NCBI GenBank assembly: GCA_013368375.1
Contig: JAACJP010000021.1
Span: 372,001-436,000, forward strand
Direction of reading: 5' to 3'
Source: Tricholomella constricta
Taxonomy: Eukaryota > Basidiomycota > Agaricomycetes > Agaricales > Lyophyllaceae
DNA length: 64,000 nucleotides
Shown here one piece after another: positions 52,910 to 64,000 of the stretch. The position numbers were made by a program, and so were the translations under genes. Within the stretch, counting starts at the first letter, position 1. Each line of letters begins with the position of its first letter. The notes beneath the pieces are model-generated. The model searched no databases. It was given only the letters and a program-made list of their open reading frames with translations, and had not been told where the DNA came from.

Positions 52910-53848
52910 GAGCCGCTCTGCCTCCGGCGCTCCACTTTTCTCTTACGACGATTCCCTCATCTGGTCCATTGCAGCCGACCTCGGCTGGCCGTGGGCTCGG
53001 GACAAATTCGTTCCCTTCTCAACCTTGTTTACGTACATCGGTTTCGAATGGTGTCTGGCAACCAAATCCGTGCGCCTGCCCTCCGCCAAACGTTCTAAAT
53101 ACCTCACGAAACTTTCACCCTGGACACTCGGATCCTCTGTGTCCCTGACAACTACCGAGTCACTCATCGGTACCCTCAATCACGTCTGTCTAGTCATTCC
53201 TTCCGGACGGTCACATCTTCCAGCCCTGTACAAGTTCCGCTCTTCCTTTCCAGAACACTCTCCTCCTTGGTGTAGGCATCGCGTCACTCCCGCTGTATCT
53301 GCGGAAATCTCTTGGTGGACGGACATCCTCGCCAACAACCCCTGCTCCATGGACATCGTACGTCCACCCCCTCCACTTGACCTGCCTATTTTCGTCGACG
53401 CTAGCACCTCCTGGGGCATCGGGCTTTTCCTGAATGGGAAGTGGCTGGCCTGGCAGCTATTACCAGGATGGAAGTCCGACGAGCGCGACATTGCTGGGCC
53501 GAAATGGTAGCTGTCGACCTCGCACTGCGTGCCACCATAGCCTCCGGCCTCTCAAACTGTCACTTGATCTTTCGCTCGGACAACTCGGGCGTAGTCGGTG
53601 CCCTCGCTGCCGGGCGCTCTCGCAATTCCCAACAGAACACCATTCTACGGCATATCGTCGGAAACTTTCAGGCTAACAAAATCTGGATTACGACCTCATG
53701 GATACCTTCAGCCGAGAACCTCGCAGATGCTCCTTCCCGGGGCCACTTTCCTCCCCGCAAGCAACTCTTCCCATTCCCTCCTGCAATTCCGCATTACCTT
53801 AAACCTTTCGTAGCGCCTTCCATTAGCTATCACGCCATTCCCGCCTAA
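52881..53848 (+). pseudogene. Ngaro RT end and RNase H remnant
   Basis: 52881..53505 reads FIFFRYPKSRSASGAPLFSY, then TYIGFEWCLATKSVRLPSAK, then the RNase H start LPIFVDASTSWGIGLFLNGK. The frame shifts by one base near 53498. RNase H continues as WAEMVAVDLALRATI, HLIFRSDNSGVVGAL and SAENLADAPSRGHF up to the stop at 53848. The RT active site (YxDD region) is deleted. The order matches DIRS/Ngaro Pol, where RNase H precedes the recombinase. Confidence 0.8.
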
Positions 53849-53859
53849 ATTCTGTTTAT

Positions 53860-55140
53860 GTGTACAACGAAACAATATATCATTTCTACCTGATTTCTAT
53901 CATCGCTGCATTGCGTCCCATCAGCCGAGCCCATCAGCCCTGTTCTGCTCAACACCTTTCTTCCAGGGCTGCGGCTGACTCGCACCACATCCGCCGTTTT
54001 CTCCGTAACAATCCCTCCTTAATACCGATGCCTCCTCTTCGTGCGATGTCCCCCTACATTACTAAACTAGCGGTGGAGCACACTGCCAAATTGTTCCGCT
54101 CCCCGGCAAGATCTCCGAATGCAGGTATCCGCTCAATCTCAAATCCTAAGTCCTGGAGAAACCCGCCTTCCCTGCAGGCCCGCGTTGACCAAGCGATTCT
54201 CAACGCTTGGCGTCCATCCACTTCAGTAGGATATTCTCGTGCCGTCCGCCAATTCTTCGACTTCTGTAATCTGAACAATGTGCCGCCTTCCGCTTGCATT
54301 CCTGCTTCTGAGGACCTCCTCTGCGCCTTCGCTGCCTCTTTCGGAGGCACTCACGCTGGTAGTACCATTCGTGCTAAATGCTCGGCCCTGCGCGCATGGC
54401 ACATCCAGAACTCTCTCCCTTGGCTCGGAGGCACTCAGCTCGCGTACGTTATCAAGGGCTGTGCTAACATGCGGCCTGTGCCTTCCCAATCGAAGCGCGC
54501 CGCCTTTTCCCTCATGACCCTTGTACAGCTCCTGAATACACTCGACCGCTCCTCTCCGCTGGACGTCTGCGTCGCATTCATCGCATCCGCTGCCTTCTGG
54601 GGACAACTGCGACTCGGAGAAATCCTTCCTAACCGTGAATCTGGTGTCGACAATTCTACCATTCCTTCTTGATCAGATCTTCGGGCTCTGAACGCAAACG
54701 GCTCCCGCATGCTGCACTTGCCCCGCACAAAAACCTGCGGCAATCTCGGGGAGGACGTTATCTTGACTCGTCAATCCGAGGCGAATCCCGTAACGCTCCT
54801 CAAGCGACACTTCACTCTCAATTGCCCTAAATCCCTGTCATCGCCGCTAGCCTCTTATCTCTCATCAAATGGGGCTCTTGTCATCTTGTCCAAGCGGAGA
54901 TTCCTCGCGTGCTGCAATGAAGTTTTCAGTGCGAGGAAACTGCCGACGATCTCCGGACATTGTTTCCGGATAAGTGGTACTACCCATCTACTGCTCGCCG
55001 GTGTACCCCCCGACATCGTCAAGGTCATGGGCCGCTGGTCGTCGGATGCATTTCTCAGATACTGGCGCTCCCTTGAACTCATCGCGCCCATTCATGCTGA
55101 ATTGCTCGCTCCTCTGGTACTGGATCGTACCCGTGCTTAG
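53860..55140 (+). pseudogene. Ngaro tyrosine recombinase with one nonsense codon
   Basis: One frame runs from 53860 to 55140, broken only by TGA at 54670..54672; the downstream part (SDLRALNANGSRM onward) is in the same frame. The N-terminal core-binding part includes WRPSTSVGYSRAVRQFFDF and IRAKCSALRAWHIQNSLPWL. The catalytic part has the first Arg in WGQLRLGEI, the H-x-x-R box GHCFRISGTTHLL, MGRWSSDAFLRYW with the nucleophilic Tyr. These are the residues known for tyrosine recombinases that integrate circular cDNA. The stop could come from CGA to TGA, a CpG transition. Confidence 0.85.
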
Positions 55141-55221
55141 TTACTCCATCTAGCCCTTCGTCTTGATCTCCGATCGGGGGGTCATCTCGCTGGCTCCGAC
55201 GCGTCTCAAGGCTCTCCTTCG

Positions 55222-55366
55222 GTCTGGGTTCACAGCCCACTCATTCAGACCCCCTCGGTGCTCAAGCCGAAAGGCCTCTGGGTTCCTATCCCACCTTTAC
55301 AGTAGAGTCTCTGTTTGTACGTGTAGACGAATCTATTGGACACGTCATGAGCCAGTAGGCGCGAAA
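55222..55366 (+). repeat. Split direct repeat B1
   Basis: 145 bp, repeated at 55654..55798 with one difference noticed (CTCGGTGC against CTCGGCGC). Three bases separate it from A2. Confidence 0.92.
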
Positions 55367-55369
55367 TGG

Positions 55370-55543
55370 AAGTCCTCCGAAGGGAGGCACGGGATGAGAG
55401 AGGACACGTTTCGTGACACGCGGCCACATGACCTGGCGCCTCTTAACTTCCTACCTCCATCTACGCGTACTCTCCTCCTCTGTAACCGGAACCGTAGTCG
55501 GTAACCACTACCCGCGTAGTTCACTCGCGCAGTTCCCATCGCG
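55370..55543 (+). repeat. Split direct repeat A2
   Basis: 174 bp copy of A1, lying directly after B1. Confidence 0.92.
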
Positions 55544-55653
55544 CCCTCCCACCCTCGCCTCTCACATATATTCATTTCATATTCATTTCATCGTACGCGA
55601 CTAATCCTTAGTTTCTTCTTCACGTACAATCATTTTCTCTACTGTACCTGTCT

Positions 55654-55798
55654 GTCTGGGTTCACAGCCCACTCATTCAGACCCCCTCGGCGCTCAAGCC
55701 GAAAGGCCTCTGGGTTCCTATCCCACCTTTACAGTAGAGTCTCTGTTTGTACGTGTAGACGAATCTATTGGACACGTCATGAGCCAGTAGGCGCGAAA
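55654..55798 (+). repeat. Split direct repeat B2
   Basis: 145 bp copy of B1, 110 bp after A2; it marks the right end of the Ngaro element. Confidence 0.92.
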
Positions 55799-55977
55799 CT
55801 CACTGTACAACTCCTTAAAAGTAGCGGGCCCTGCGGCGAAGCGCGCTGACACTGTTATCACAAAGCGGAGTCAAACACGATCAGTGATTCGGTCACGTGT
55901 GTGATCCGAATTTTGGGATTCAAGAAAGTGGACAGATAGGTAACGAACAAACCACACACTTAGCTACTACGACCACC

Positions 55978-57648
55978 ATGACCGCCGCCGAGACGATCCC
56001 CGAGACCGCTATCGCCACCCCATCCAACGAGAACCTGACGCCTCACGGTCCCGTCACCGCGAACGCAAACGTGAGCACCGACAGCGTCGATGTCGTTCAG
56101 ACCGCTCCCCCAACCACCGAGGAGCGCACTCAGGCGAGAGAGAAGGCTCTCAAGGATCGTGCAATGAAGCGCATGGAGCGCAGGGAACGGAATCACAAGC
56201 TCGCGGAGGAAGCGGCCCTGGCGGTAAGTGCGATCGGGATGTAACTGTGCCACGGGATGAAGTGTTTTGATCGTGACGTCTGTGGGCCAGGGTGATGCGC
56301 TTGTGGAGAGCGGGGACTACGCAGCCGCATCTGTGCGATATGTTGACGCGACGGAGCTGTGGCCGTCAAATTCAGAGTATTATCTGAAGCTCACGAGGGC
56401 GTATCTGAAATGCGAGATGTGAGTTTTGAGTCGTTCTTCCCGTTCTTTGTTGGTTTATCGCGTGCGTTTTCTTTAGGTATATCGAGGCGGCACATGCGGC
56501 TACACGGGCGCTGTCATTCGATCCTAAATCGCTCGAGGCGCGGTATGAAAGGGGAGTGGCACGCCTCGAGCAGGGTCTCCTTCCCGCCGCAAAAATCGGT
56601 GCGTGGCATTGATCCAGATATCTTCGACCTTTTCGTTAATCTCGTCCCATCCCTCGTTTAGATTTCGAAACCGTCATCGCGCACAGCCCCTCCCACGCCC
56701 CCGCGCACACTTCCTTGGGGCGCACCCTCACACTCCTCCAGGCCACGAAGATCGGCGCATATGTGCTCTCCCCGCCGCCCACCGACACAGCCCCCGACGG
56801 CGAGCCCATCGACTTTGCATTCCCTCGCTACGAGGACGAAAAGCTGCAGCTCGCGGAACGCTCCGACTCGAGCGACTGCAACCATGTTGGGAACGGCGTG
56901 CCGTGTAGGTTCTACAACCACGATGGCTGCGCGCGCGGTGCGGACTGCGAGTACTCTCATGCACCGGACGAGAAGAGCGTCCGGAATGATCTGTGAGTGA
57001 ATCGTCGTGCCTCCCTTTGAAAGAATTTATTGATGCTGATGCATGATGCTGTGGCTCGCAGTGGGAAAAACATCTGCCTGTACTTCCTCCTGTCCGCGTG
57101 CAAGTTCGGCGACGTCAAATGTATATACTCACACTCCAGGGAGGCCCTCCCCACCACGCATGGGTGGTGGAATGATGATGAGCAGATCAAGCGTGTGAAG
57201 AGTGTACTGGAGCTCGCAGAGAAGAAGGCGAAGGAGCAGCGCGCCCTAGAAGCGCTTCTATACCGTCTAGGAGGGAGAAAGGGACGAGGGAAAGGTCAGG
57301 GAAGGGGGAAGGGACGAAGCGATGGTGCCAAGTCCACGGAGAGGCGGGGCGGAAGGGAAAAGTCCAGGGGCGTTAACAGGACGGCTGAAAAAGAAAAGGA
57401 CGGCGGGGCGGCGCGCGCCGATAAGAATTTGGCCACTAACGGTTCGACCTCGGAGAGCACGAGCGATGAGATGGAGGAACGCATGCAGAATGGTGGGTTT
57501 ACAGACTACGAGCTAAACGAGCTCGCTGAGCAAGGGGTGAAGCCATACGACGATGACGCTCATGTATGTTACCCGCTTCTTGCTGTCCAACTGATGCAGC
57601 GGCTGATCCCTCCTTATACAGGCTGTTCTGGCTGCTCTCTCATACTAA
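55978..57648 (+). CDS. TPR and CCCH zinc-finger protein
   Basis: Exons 55978..56223, 56291..56418, 56477..56598, 56662..56992, 57062..57563 and 57622..57648 give 451 residues in frame. After a disordered acidic N-terminus and a basic helix (RAMKRMERRERNHKLAEEAA) come about three TPR-like helix pairs (ALVESGDYAAASVRYVDATE, YIEAAHAATRALSFDPKSLE, DFETVIAHSPSHAPAHTSLG). Two CCCH fingers follow: C-x7-C-x5-C-x3-H (CRFYNHDGC to CEYSH) and C-x7-C-x6-C-x3-H (CLYFLLSAC to CIYSH). The C-terminal third is Lys/Arg/Gly-rich with RGKGQGRGKGRS repeats, typical of RNA binding. A role in RNA metabolism is inferred; similar TPR-CCCH proteins occur across Agaricomycetes without assigned function. The last short exon is less certain. 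Confidence 0.85.
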
Positions 57649-58291
57649 AACGGATGGAACGAAGGACTAATCTTCGACTGAATCTCTCGCATCGCATTTC
57701 ATGCCACTTTGCTACTACTCACCTGCTACTATGCTTTGGAGGTCCCGCACACGCTGGTCCTCTTCCTCTTGGTTATAGAGCGTCGACTTTTGATGTATCA
57801 ATCACCCATACACACACATCTATCTTACAACATATATACATACACTTCTGCATCCTACGTACATCGTGCATGGTCTCCAAAGTGCTTGCGGAAAGAATTT
57901 TGTGGAGATTAGATGTGCCAGCTAAGACAATTGATCCCGTTCGGCTAATGTTGTTCGTTTCACAAAATTGCAACTTGCAAGGGACCTTGAGTTGACACAC
58001 TGTGGCTTCTTATCCAGTTCAATGACTGAAATTGATACTTCCGGAACTGAAGCCTTCATTGCCATATGCATACCCGTTTGCTCACACTTTGACCGGCCAA
58101 TCGTCGGTGGACTCGCCTTGATGCGGATGAAATTTTAGTGGCGTGTTTCCAGGGGTTCTTGGCTCCCCCGCTGAGCCGTTCTCCCGCCCGGCGGCCTCGA
58201 CCCGCGCAGGATATAGCAAATAAAGACAATGATCAACGAAAATTCATAGTCCTTCTGCCGACGGATTCGATCACCTCGTCCCCCTCACAAT
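57649..58291. other. Intergenic spacer
   Basis: 643 bp between two plus-strand genes; no coding feature is seen. It should hold the 3' UTR of the TPR-CCCH gene and the promoter of the next gene. Confidence 0.5.
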
Positions 58292-60076
58292 ATGCTACTG
58301 CGGCCGCGCTCGACGTGGTTGTCGTCTTTCGTTTCTGTGCTCTCTGTCCTACTGCCTGCTTTTAGGCTTGCTCGGGCGCAGTCTGGGTTCACATGGCAGT
58401 TCACACAGGTCGGTGCTGGGATCTTTCTATGCCCTTTCTGGGTTCGATTTGTTGATTTTCGCGATGCTGCCATCGTAGGACGCCGGGAGTAGCCTCCCCG
58501 AATGCGCGACGATGTCCATCAACGTGACCAACCCCGGTGCGAGCAGCGTTGATGCATACTACATGATCGCACTTGCGGTCAATGGCACGCCCACAACTAG
58601 CCTGGTTGGGACGAGCGTAACCAACTTGGCATGGCTCGTCAATCAACCCGTCGGTAAGTCCGCTGTCGGTGGAAGGGGCTGTTCATGTGAGCTTGATGAC
58701 GACTGTACTCAATAGGCACATCGATCCTGTTCTATCTTGTCGATTCAAAGGGGAACTCAGGCAAGGTCTCGCCCAGGCTTTACACGGTCACAAGTGAGCT
58801 TCTATCCTCCCCTCCGCTTCAACTCTTACTTACCACTCGTGTCTCAGCCGGTCAATCATCGGAATGTCTTCCTTCCCAGAGCACTGCAGGTTTCACAATC
58901 GCGGCAAATGCAACAGAGGAGATCGCGACGTGCGATTTGTGGGAGCTCATCATGCGTGGCGGGACGCCACCGTTCAATCTTCTGCTGGTGGCGCCGGGTG
59001 CATTGGCGCCGACGAATGTGACATTGCCGAATGGGCAGGATCTGTATAGATATGTGAATCGGGCTGCACCGAACGGAGCATTGTTAGGTGTGTACTTTTT
59101 CTTTTATTGCTTACTTGTTGCTGATCAAGTAGATTTTGTCCATCAGCTGCGGTCAGCGACTCGTGAGCATATTTCGTGCGGGATGTGATATACTTGGACT
59201 CTTGTGCTAATTCATCAATGTTACAGCAAAGGTGTGTGGGCGAAGGGGACATCGTATGTTAAAACAATAGGTACGGTATCATCATAACGACATAACATAT
59301 TTCTTTCCTTCTAATACTCATCAATAGGCTCCTCTGATACTAGCTGCCCGACCCGGTCGAGCTCTGGCGGGGTCGCTCCTCCCGCCACCATTACCACCAA
59401 TGATCCACAGACATCCCCAGGGACAAGCGTCCGCGACCCCCACCATGTGAACAAGAACCCGATCATTATCGGCATATGTGTTGGTGTCGGCTGCCTAATC
59501 CTTCTCGGAATCGCAGCGTTCTTCTTCTTGCGCCGGAGAAGGAGACAAGATGCTAAGCAAGGATACCTCGAGCCTCGGCAATTCCAGGCAACAGCGGCCA
59601 ACAATGTTCCTACTGCGCCCTCTGAACCATGCCGCCCATCTAAATTCGTGAACCAGGAAAACTCAGACTCTGCCGTAGCGCTGCCGAGGAATACGTCGAC
59701 CTCGCGCGTGCCGGTCAGCGTCACCTCGGTGCCCAGCAGTTACGAGCCACCGACCACGCCTTCTGCACCCTCTTTCACGGCTTCAAGTGTCCCGCAGACG
59801 TCGCCTGGTGGTCGCAGTTCCAAAATGCGGGAGGCTGCTGCGGTTACCGCCGTGGCCCAACTGGCTTCGGAAGCGGTGACGACGCCACCTACGGCCCCGT
59901 CATCTATACAGTCCACGGAAGATTCAAGGTGGCCCCGTGGCGTTGATCCCATATCACCGGAACCAGGAGAGGCTGTGTACCAGCATACGGATGCGCGTGC
60001 GGTGACGATGAGGGAGTTGCCGCCGCCGTATGGGGCGCAGACATCGGGACCTGCTGCGACTGGACAGGGGTCATGA
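58292..60076 (+). CDS. Secreted-ectodomain single-pass membrane protein
   Basis: Seven exons (58292..58408, 58479..58653, 58716..58793, 58848..59087, 59147..59162, 59227..59270, 59328..60076) give 472 residues. Residues 1 to about 30 are a signal peptide ending near LARAQ. The ectodomain has two similar beta-rich repeats (NPGASSVDAYYMIALAVNGT and RGGTPPFNLLLVAPGALAPT), each preceded by a cysteine. A Ser/Thr-rich stalk leads to a transmembrane helix at about 268-291 (IIIGICVGVGCLILLGIAAF), stopped by RRRRR. The tail of about 180 residues is Ser/Thr/Pro-rich. This layout is common in basidiomycete surface proteins of the kind often annotated as EGFR-like transmembrane-juxtamembrane proteins. 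A sensor or wall-anchor role is only a guess. It converges with the GH28 gene. Confidence 0.82.
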
Positions 60077-60273
60077 TAACTAGCGTTGTGAGGTGAACTT
60101 CTGCGATGCAAAAGAGCGTACTTAGGATTCTAATAACAGAGTCTTGTGCTATTCTTTCATTTGTGAGTGTACAGGAACATACATGAACTACATCTCTGAC
60201 CGCCTTTTGTTTCTCTGCTATCTTACATACTTATTACGCTTTCACTTCTCGTACATCCCAATATTTATTACCG

Positions 60274-61898
60274 CTATGCCGTGCAGTTGAATCCAACGGG
60301 GTTTTCGACATGGCTGCAGCTGATCTTCCTCGCACCAGCTGTCGCAATGTCATCAAAATTCACAAACTCGATGCCCGGACATGGTACCGCGCCGCTGCAC
60401 TGCATGATCGCGAGCGTCCCCGACGCGATGTTGCCCACCATCGGGCCCCAGGTGATATTGGAGATCTGGAAAAGCGAGGTGTCGCACCCGCCTGTGGCAC
60501 CCGAGAAGGAGGTGCACTGCGTGATTCGCGCGACGGAGTCGGTGACGTTGGTCAAGGTGAAGTCGCGGAATGCTGCGGCGGGCATGCCGGAGGGTGTTAG
60601 ATGGGAACTTGAACGTCCGGAGGGGGCGATGACATACTGATGTTTTTGGCGTAGCCGAGGCCGCCGCCGCCGCCTGTCATCAGTGAGCCAAGTTGTGTTG
60701 AACGCGAGTGGTATACTCGCCGTTTGGAGGGAAGTTTTGCTGTATTCCACTACGACGGAGGCATAAGAATATGAGAGAGGGGAAGATATGTGGGCTGCTT
60801 ACGTCCATGTCTTGATGTACCCTGCATAGCGAGTTTTGAGACACTGGACCCGCTCTGCAGTAACATTTTCGATCCGCTCATATTGTCCAGGGTATTGTCC
60901 GATCGACCTGTATGTCGTGATGTTATGAGAAGTACGAGGGAACGAGAAGAGCGATGACGCACCCAATGGCTACTCCTAAGCCGCCGTGAAAGACGGAATC
61001 CTGGACTAAGATATTGGTGGAGTTCGCCTTGAGCGAGATATTGTCATCGCCACCTGCAACTGTCCAGTTTCGGAATGTGATGCGGTTGGAAAAGAACGTG
61101 TCAACGCCGTCAGTGTTTCGAGCAGGAGCCTGTTGTGCACTCGATAGTGAGCCATCCTAAAAAATTGTCGACAAATGAGGTAACGCACCGAGCTCGACGA
61201 GGTGGAGTTGATGTAGATCGAGTCCAGCAGAACGTCTTCCGAGTCCTTGATAGCCATGGTCCAGAACTGGGACTGTACGAACCGCAGGCCTGTGAAGTGG
61301 GAGTTGGTGGTGTTGATTATCATGAGGCTGATTGGCCGGCCAGGGAGATTGGATACCCCTTGAGTGAGATCGTACCTGGTCTGTGTGAGATGGGATAGGG
61401 ATGGGATTTGATAAGCCGCATACCAGAGCTGACCATTTCCGTCAAAGGTGCCGACTCCATGACCTTGGAAGGTGACATTGTCCCCGCCGAACATCCACGC
61501 CGTTGTCATATTTATGTATCCGAGAGGCAGCCCATTGGCCCTCCAATAGGTGAGATTGGTGCCCCACTGCAAGTTACTTATCTCAGGGCAGCCGAGCGTT
61601 AGGGGAAAGTGATCTGACGCACAAGCAAGGTTCCAGGAAGATCGACATAGACATTACTCAGTCCCGTTGTTTGAAGGACGCTCTCCACATGGAATGTAGC
61701 TTGATCAAATAGAATACTTCCGTCCGTGCCGCACAAGTCGAATGCGCGTCGTATGGCCGATGCATCGTCACTTACGCCATCCGTGCTAGGATGCACCTTG
61801 CATATCGACCCTTTCTTGGACACAGTACCCGCGCGTACGATGCGAATACCGAGGAGCGCTAGACAAGCTGCGAAGAAGAGACCTGGGAAGGGCTTCAT
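60274..61898 (-). CDS. Glycoside hydrolase family 28 (polygalacturonase/rhamnogalacturonase type)
   Basis: Eight exons on the minus strand (61898..61623, 61566..61424, 61375..61189, 61129..60963, 60907..60803, 60749..60721, 60673..60638, 60572..60274) give 413 residues. A signal peptide (MKPFPGLFFAACLALLGIRI) indicates secretion. The right-handed beta-helix motifs of GH28 are seen: ARNTDGVDTF (first catalytic Asp), GGDDNISLK (paired Asp), and FHGGLGVAIGS at the usual GHG site. YIKTW stands where many family members have RIK. The last part (NITFRDFTLTNV, several Cys) is as in fungal exo-acting members. It should cleave pectic galacturonan backbones outside the cell; endo or exo action and exact substrate cannot be read. 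One intron (60720..60674) appears to start with GC. Confidence 0.9.
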
Positions 61899-62902
61899 GA
61901 GGGAGGGTATGGGTGCTAAGATGCTTTAGGCATCGTCGCATTTCCCCATGCTGCGGCATACTTATGGTGCTCTAGATGTTTTCGCGGAATTCTTGCGGGT
62001 GGGTAGTCCGATGAGATACGTGTACGTTCGTGAGCATTCTGTTACACCCTGAGAGGTCATGTGCGATGTCTTGAGAAGGTGAAGTAGCTCATGGACGACC
62101 CGGGGTATTTGGAGAGTCTCGCTCCACGTGATTACATCTGGCATGGCTAGTGAATGGTAACGCTCCAAGCGGCCCAGCATCCGTTCGATCCAAGGTGCTT
62201 GCGAAGGCAAGGGGGATAAATAAAGCGTGGCACTAATATGACCAGAATATAGCCTGGCCAGCGATGACAGTCATAGGCCGAGACGCGAATCCGAGCTATA
62301 CGGTCGAGAAGATGAATGGCTGGTGAAGCACCTTCTGACACAGCCAGAGCGCGAGCTCCAAAGGAAAACAGACCGTGCTTCAGTCCGTCCATAAGTGGTC
62401 CATGCTATTCAAGATAAGATTGGTCTTCTTCTTTATGCTCGTGACCTCCCGTTCTCTTCTTTGTCACGCCCACCGAGAGAGACGAAGAGACAGGAGATCG
62501 AGAATGTTGGAGAAAGGGGGAATTGCGGACATTGTCAGCTGCCATCAAGTTGCAATTGGCCAATGAATTTGGTAAAAGTCTGGAGGTCGCATGGAGGCAC
62601 GTCAAGATCCACGGGCAACGCTAATGTTAGATCTCAGAGAGCAACAAGTTGGGTTGATGTATGCGCTGAGGCTCTCGCTTAAAAGTCACTTGTAATCGAG
62701 CCTCCGGCGTTGCAAGGAGCATAACGTGGACTTGGAGCACAGCAGAGCCGTGTCGCTATTGACACGACGCTGAAATTAACCAAAAAAGGACAAGCGGTGC
62801 TGTTGCGGCTGTGCCAGCGTGACTGCGTTCTGGGGTCCGTGCATCGACGCGGTCTGCCATCGCCAACGACAGCTTCAACCTTTACTCTCAACTGCTTTAA
62901 AC
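61899..62902. other. Divergent intergenic region
   Basis: About 1 kb between the start codons of the minus-strand GH28 gene and the plus-strand BAR gene. Only short frames without family pattern are seen; it presumably holds both promoters. Confidence 0.5.
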
Positions 62903-64000
62903 ATGGAAGGCTGGAGCAAACTTCAATCAAGTCTCGGCAGCATTAACTTTGCGCAAGCTGGAACTAAGCTCACCAAGGGCTTCAACTCCAGTGTTCAGGC
63001 AACTAAGGAGCGTTTGGGCCAGGTTGCCCCCGATGAGATTACCGAACTCCCTCAAGGCATGTCGTGTTTCTATCCAATTACTTTCAGCTAACATACATAC
63101 TGTGCACAGAATACAAGGACCTCGAAGCCCGAGTAGATGCCCTTCGAACAGCCCATCTTACCTTCCTCAAGTATGATGACTTTCATAGCACTTTTTTCGC
63201 GCTAATATTCTCCCTCAGGATAACCAAAGTTTACGAGTCCGAGACTTATGACTATCCCACGCAGATTCAAGAGTCGCTCTCTGAGCTCTCTTCCAGCATA
63301 GGATACAACATAACTTCATTCGCCGCGACCAACCTCAAGGGGACGAATCTGCCCGCTCCGGCCTCCCCGAGTGCACCACCTCCAACATCGCACAAGACCC
63401 TGCCGCACGCGCTCCTTCGGTCGGCTTCAACAGCGTCGAACGCCCTGCAGGCCACGGTAGCCGGCGGAGAGGACAGGTTGGGGAAGGCACTGGCGCTCTA
63501 CGCCAGTGGCTGGGAGAAGGTGGCATTGGCACGGCTGGAACAGGACGCAGGAATCCAGGACAACTTCTTGCACCCGTGGCAGACGACGCTGAACACGAGC
63601 ATCGCGGTTGCGATGAAGGCGCGTCATGCAGTGCGCATCAGCCGACTCGAGCTCGATGCTGCGAAGCAGACGTGCGTTTCAGCCTGCCTGCGCTGACCGG
63701 CTCTTTGTGGTACTAATGGCTCATCTTCTTTTACAGCCTCAAGAACGCCAGCCCTCAACGACAGGAGCACGCAAGGCTCGAGGTGGAGAATGCGGAGGAT
63801 GACCTTGTGCAGAAGACGGAAGTAGCAATCACGCTGATGAAGACTGTCCTCGAGAACGTACGTCCCTACTATTTTTCTTCATTCCGGGCCCTACTCAACC
63901 GGACACCGCAGCCCGAACCCATTAAGAACCTCAACGAGCTCGCCAAGGCCCAGGTGAGCAGCTTTCATTCTAGTAATGCTACTACACGGCCTGAATCACT
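62903..64000 (+). CDS. BAR-domain protein (Gvp36-like), 3' end outside window
   Basis: Visible exons: 62903..63056, 63110..63170, 63219..63671, 63737..63857 and 63912..63953, ending in an intron at the right edge. The start MEGWSKLQSSLGSINFAQAG is followed by YKDLEARVDALRTAHLTFLK and VYESETYDYPTQIQESLSEL, the signature of the fungal BAR_2 family that includes yeast Gvp36. Long amphipathic helices follow (KALALYASGWEKVALARLEQ, SRLELDAAKQTLKNA). BAR dimers bind and bend membranes; Gvp36 acts in Golgi and endocytic traffic. The first intron starts with GC (CAAG|GCATGT), which gives the expected PQEYKDLEAR join. Confidence 0.88.

Larger units (their letters stand above)
52442..55798 (+). mobile_element. 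Ngaro-like tyrosine-recombinase retrotransposon, internally deleted
   Basis: Split direct repeats in the order A1 (52442..52615), coding region, B1 (55222..55366), A2 (55370..55543), B2 (55654..55798). This layout is known for Ngaro/PAT-like YR retrotransposons. Coding remnants in order are the Gag N-terminus, the RT C-terminal end, RNase H and a tyrosine recombinase. Most of gag and the RT catalytic core are missing, and there are frame lesions, so the copy is non-autonomous. No target duplication is expected or seen. Confidence 0.88.

Overview
The window reads as nuclear DNA of a filamentous basidiomycete, most likely a mushroom-forming Agaricomycete. Host genes carry many short (about 45-70 nt) introns, including several with GC-AG ends. 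Gene content fits as well: a RAD6 ubiquitin conjugase, a GPI-type cupredoxin protein, tandem DUF6534 membrane proteins, a GH28 pectinase and a BAR protein. All calls come from reading the sequence and its translations by eye; no database was searched.

Left host block (1-12,976): a HAM1-like gene entering from the left edge, RAD6/UBC2 (minus), a secreted cupredoxin protein (minus), about 2.9 kb without a supportable gene, then a 2.97-kb tandem duplication carrying two DUF6534 genes. The first copy reconstructs as 23 exons, some only 10-16 nt long.

Mobile-element core (about 13.3-40 kb): a multi-exon Helitron (DUF6570-like region, HUH Rep, Pif1-like helicase) broken by two nested Ty3/gypsy elements. 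Element 1 (13,317-26,227, 1036-bp LTRs, gag and pol on the minus strand) sits 13 nt after the Helitron start codon. Between pol and its 3' LTR it carries two paralogous three-exon genes in antisense orientation, each with a Zn(II)2Cys6-type cysteine array, and each preceded by a copy of the polypurine tract plus a hairpin. Element 2 (28,426-34,792, 497-bp LTRs, plus strand) is a chromodomain chromovirus with a perfect 5-bp target duplication; a 12-nt match between its R region and the post-LTR sequence suggests self-priming. Both elements appear to use -1 frameshifting at canonical heptamers.

Right accessory block (40-55.8 kb): degenerate pieces of host genes (YTH domain, DUF4246), low-complexity DNA, three poorly known multi-exon genes, and one gene (49,867-51,027) that matches only the N-terminal part of the Helitron Rep protein and stops before the HUH motif. 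Next comes an internally deleted tyrosine-recombinase retrotransposon with the split direct repeats (A1-ORFs-B1-A2-B2) typical of Ngaro elements.

Right host block (55.9-64 kb): a TPR plus CCCH zinc-finger protein, a secreted/single-pass membrane protein, a GH28 enzyme (minus) and a BAR-domain gene running off the right edge.

The strongest candidate for something undescribed is element 1, with its antisense spliced Zn2Cys6-like gene pair and repeated polypurine-tract/hairpin modules.
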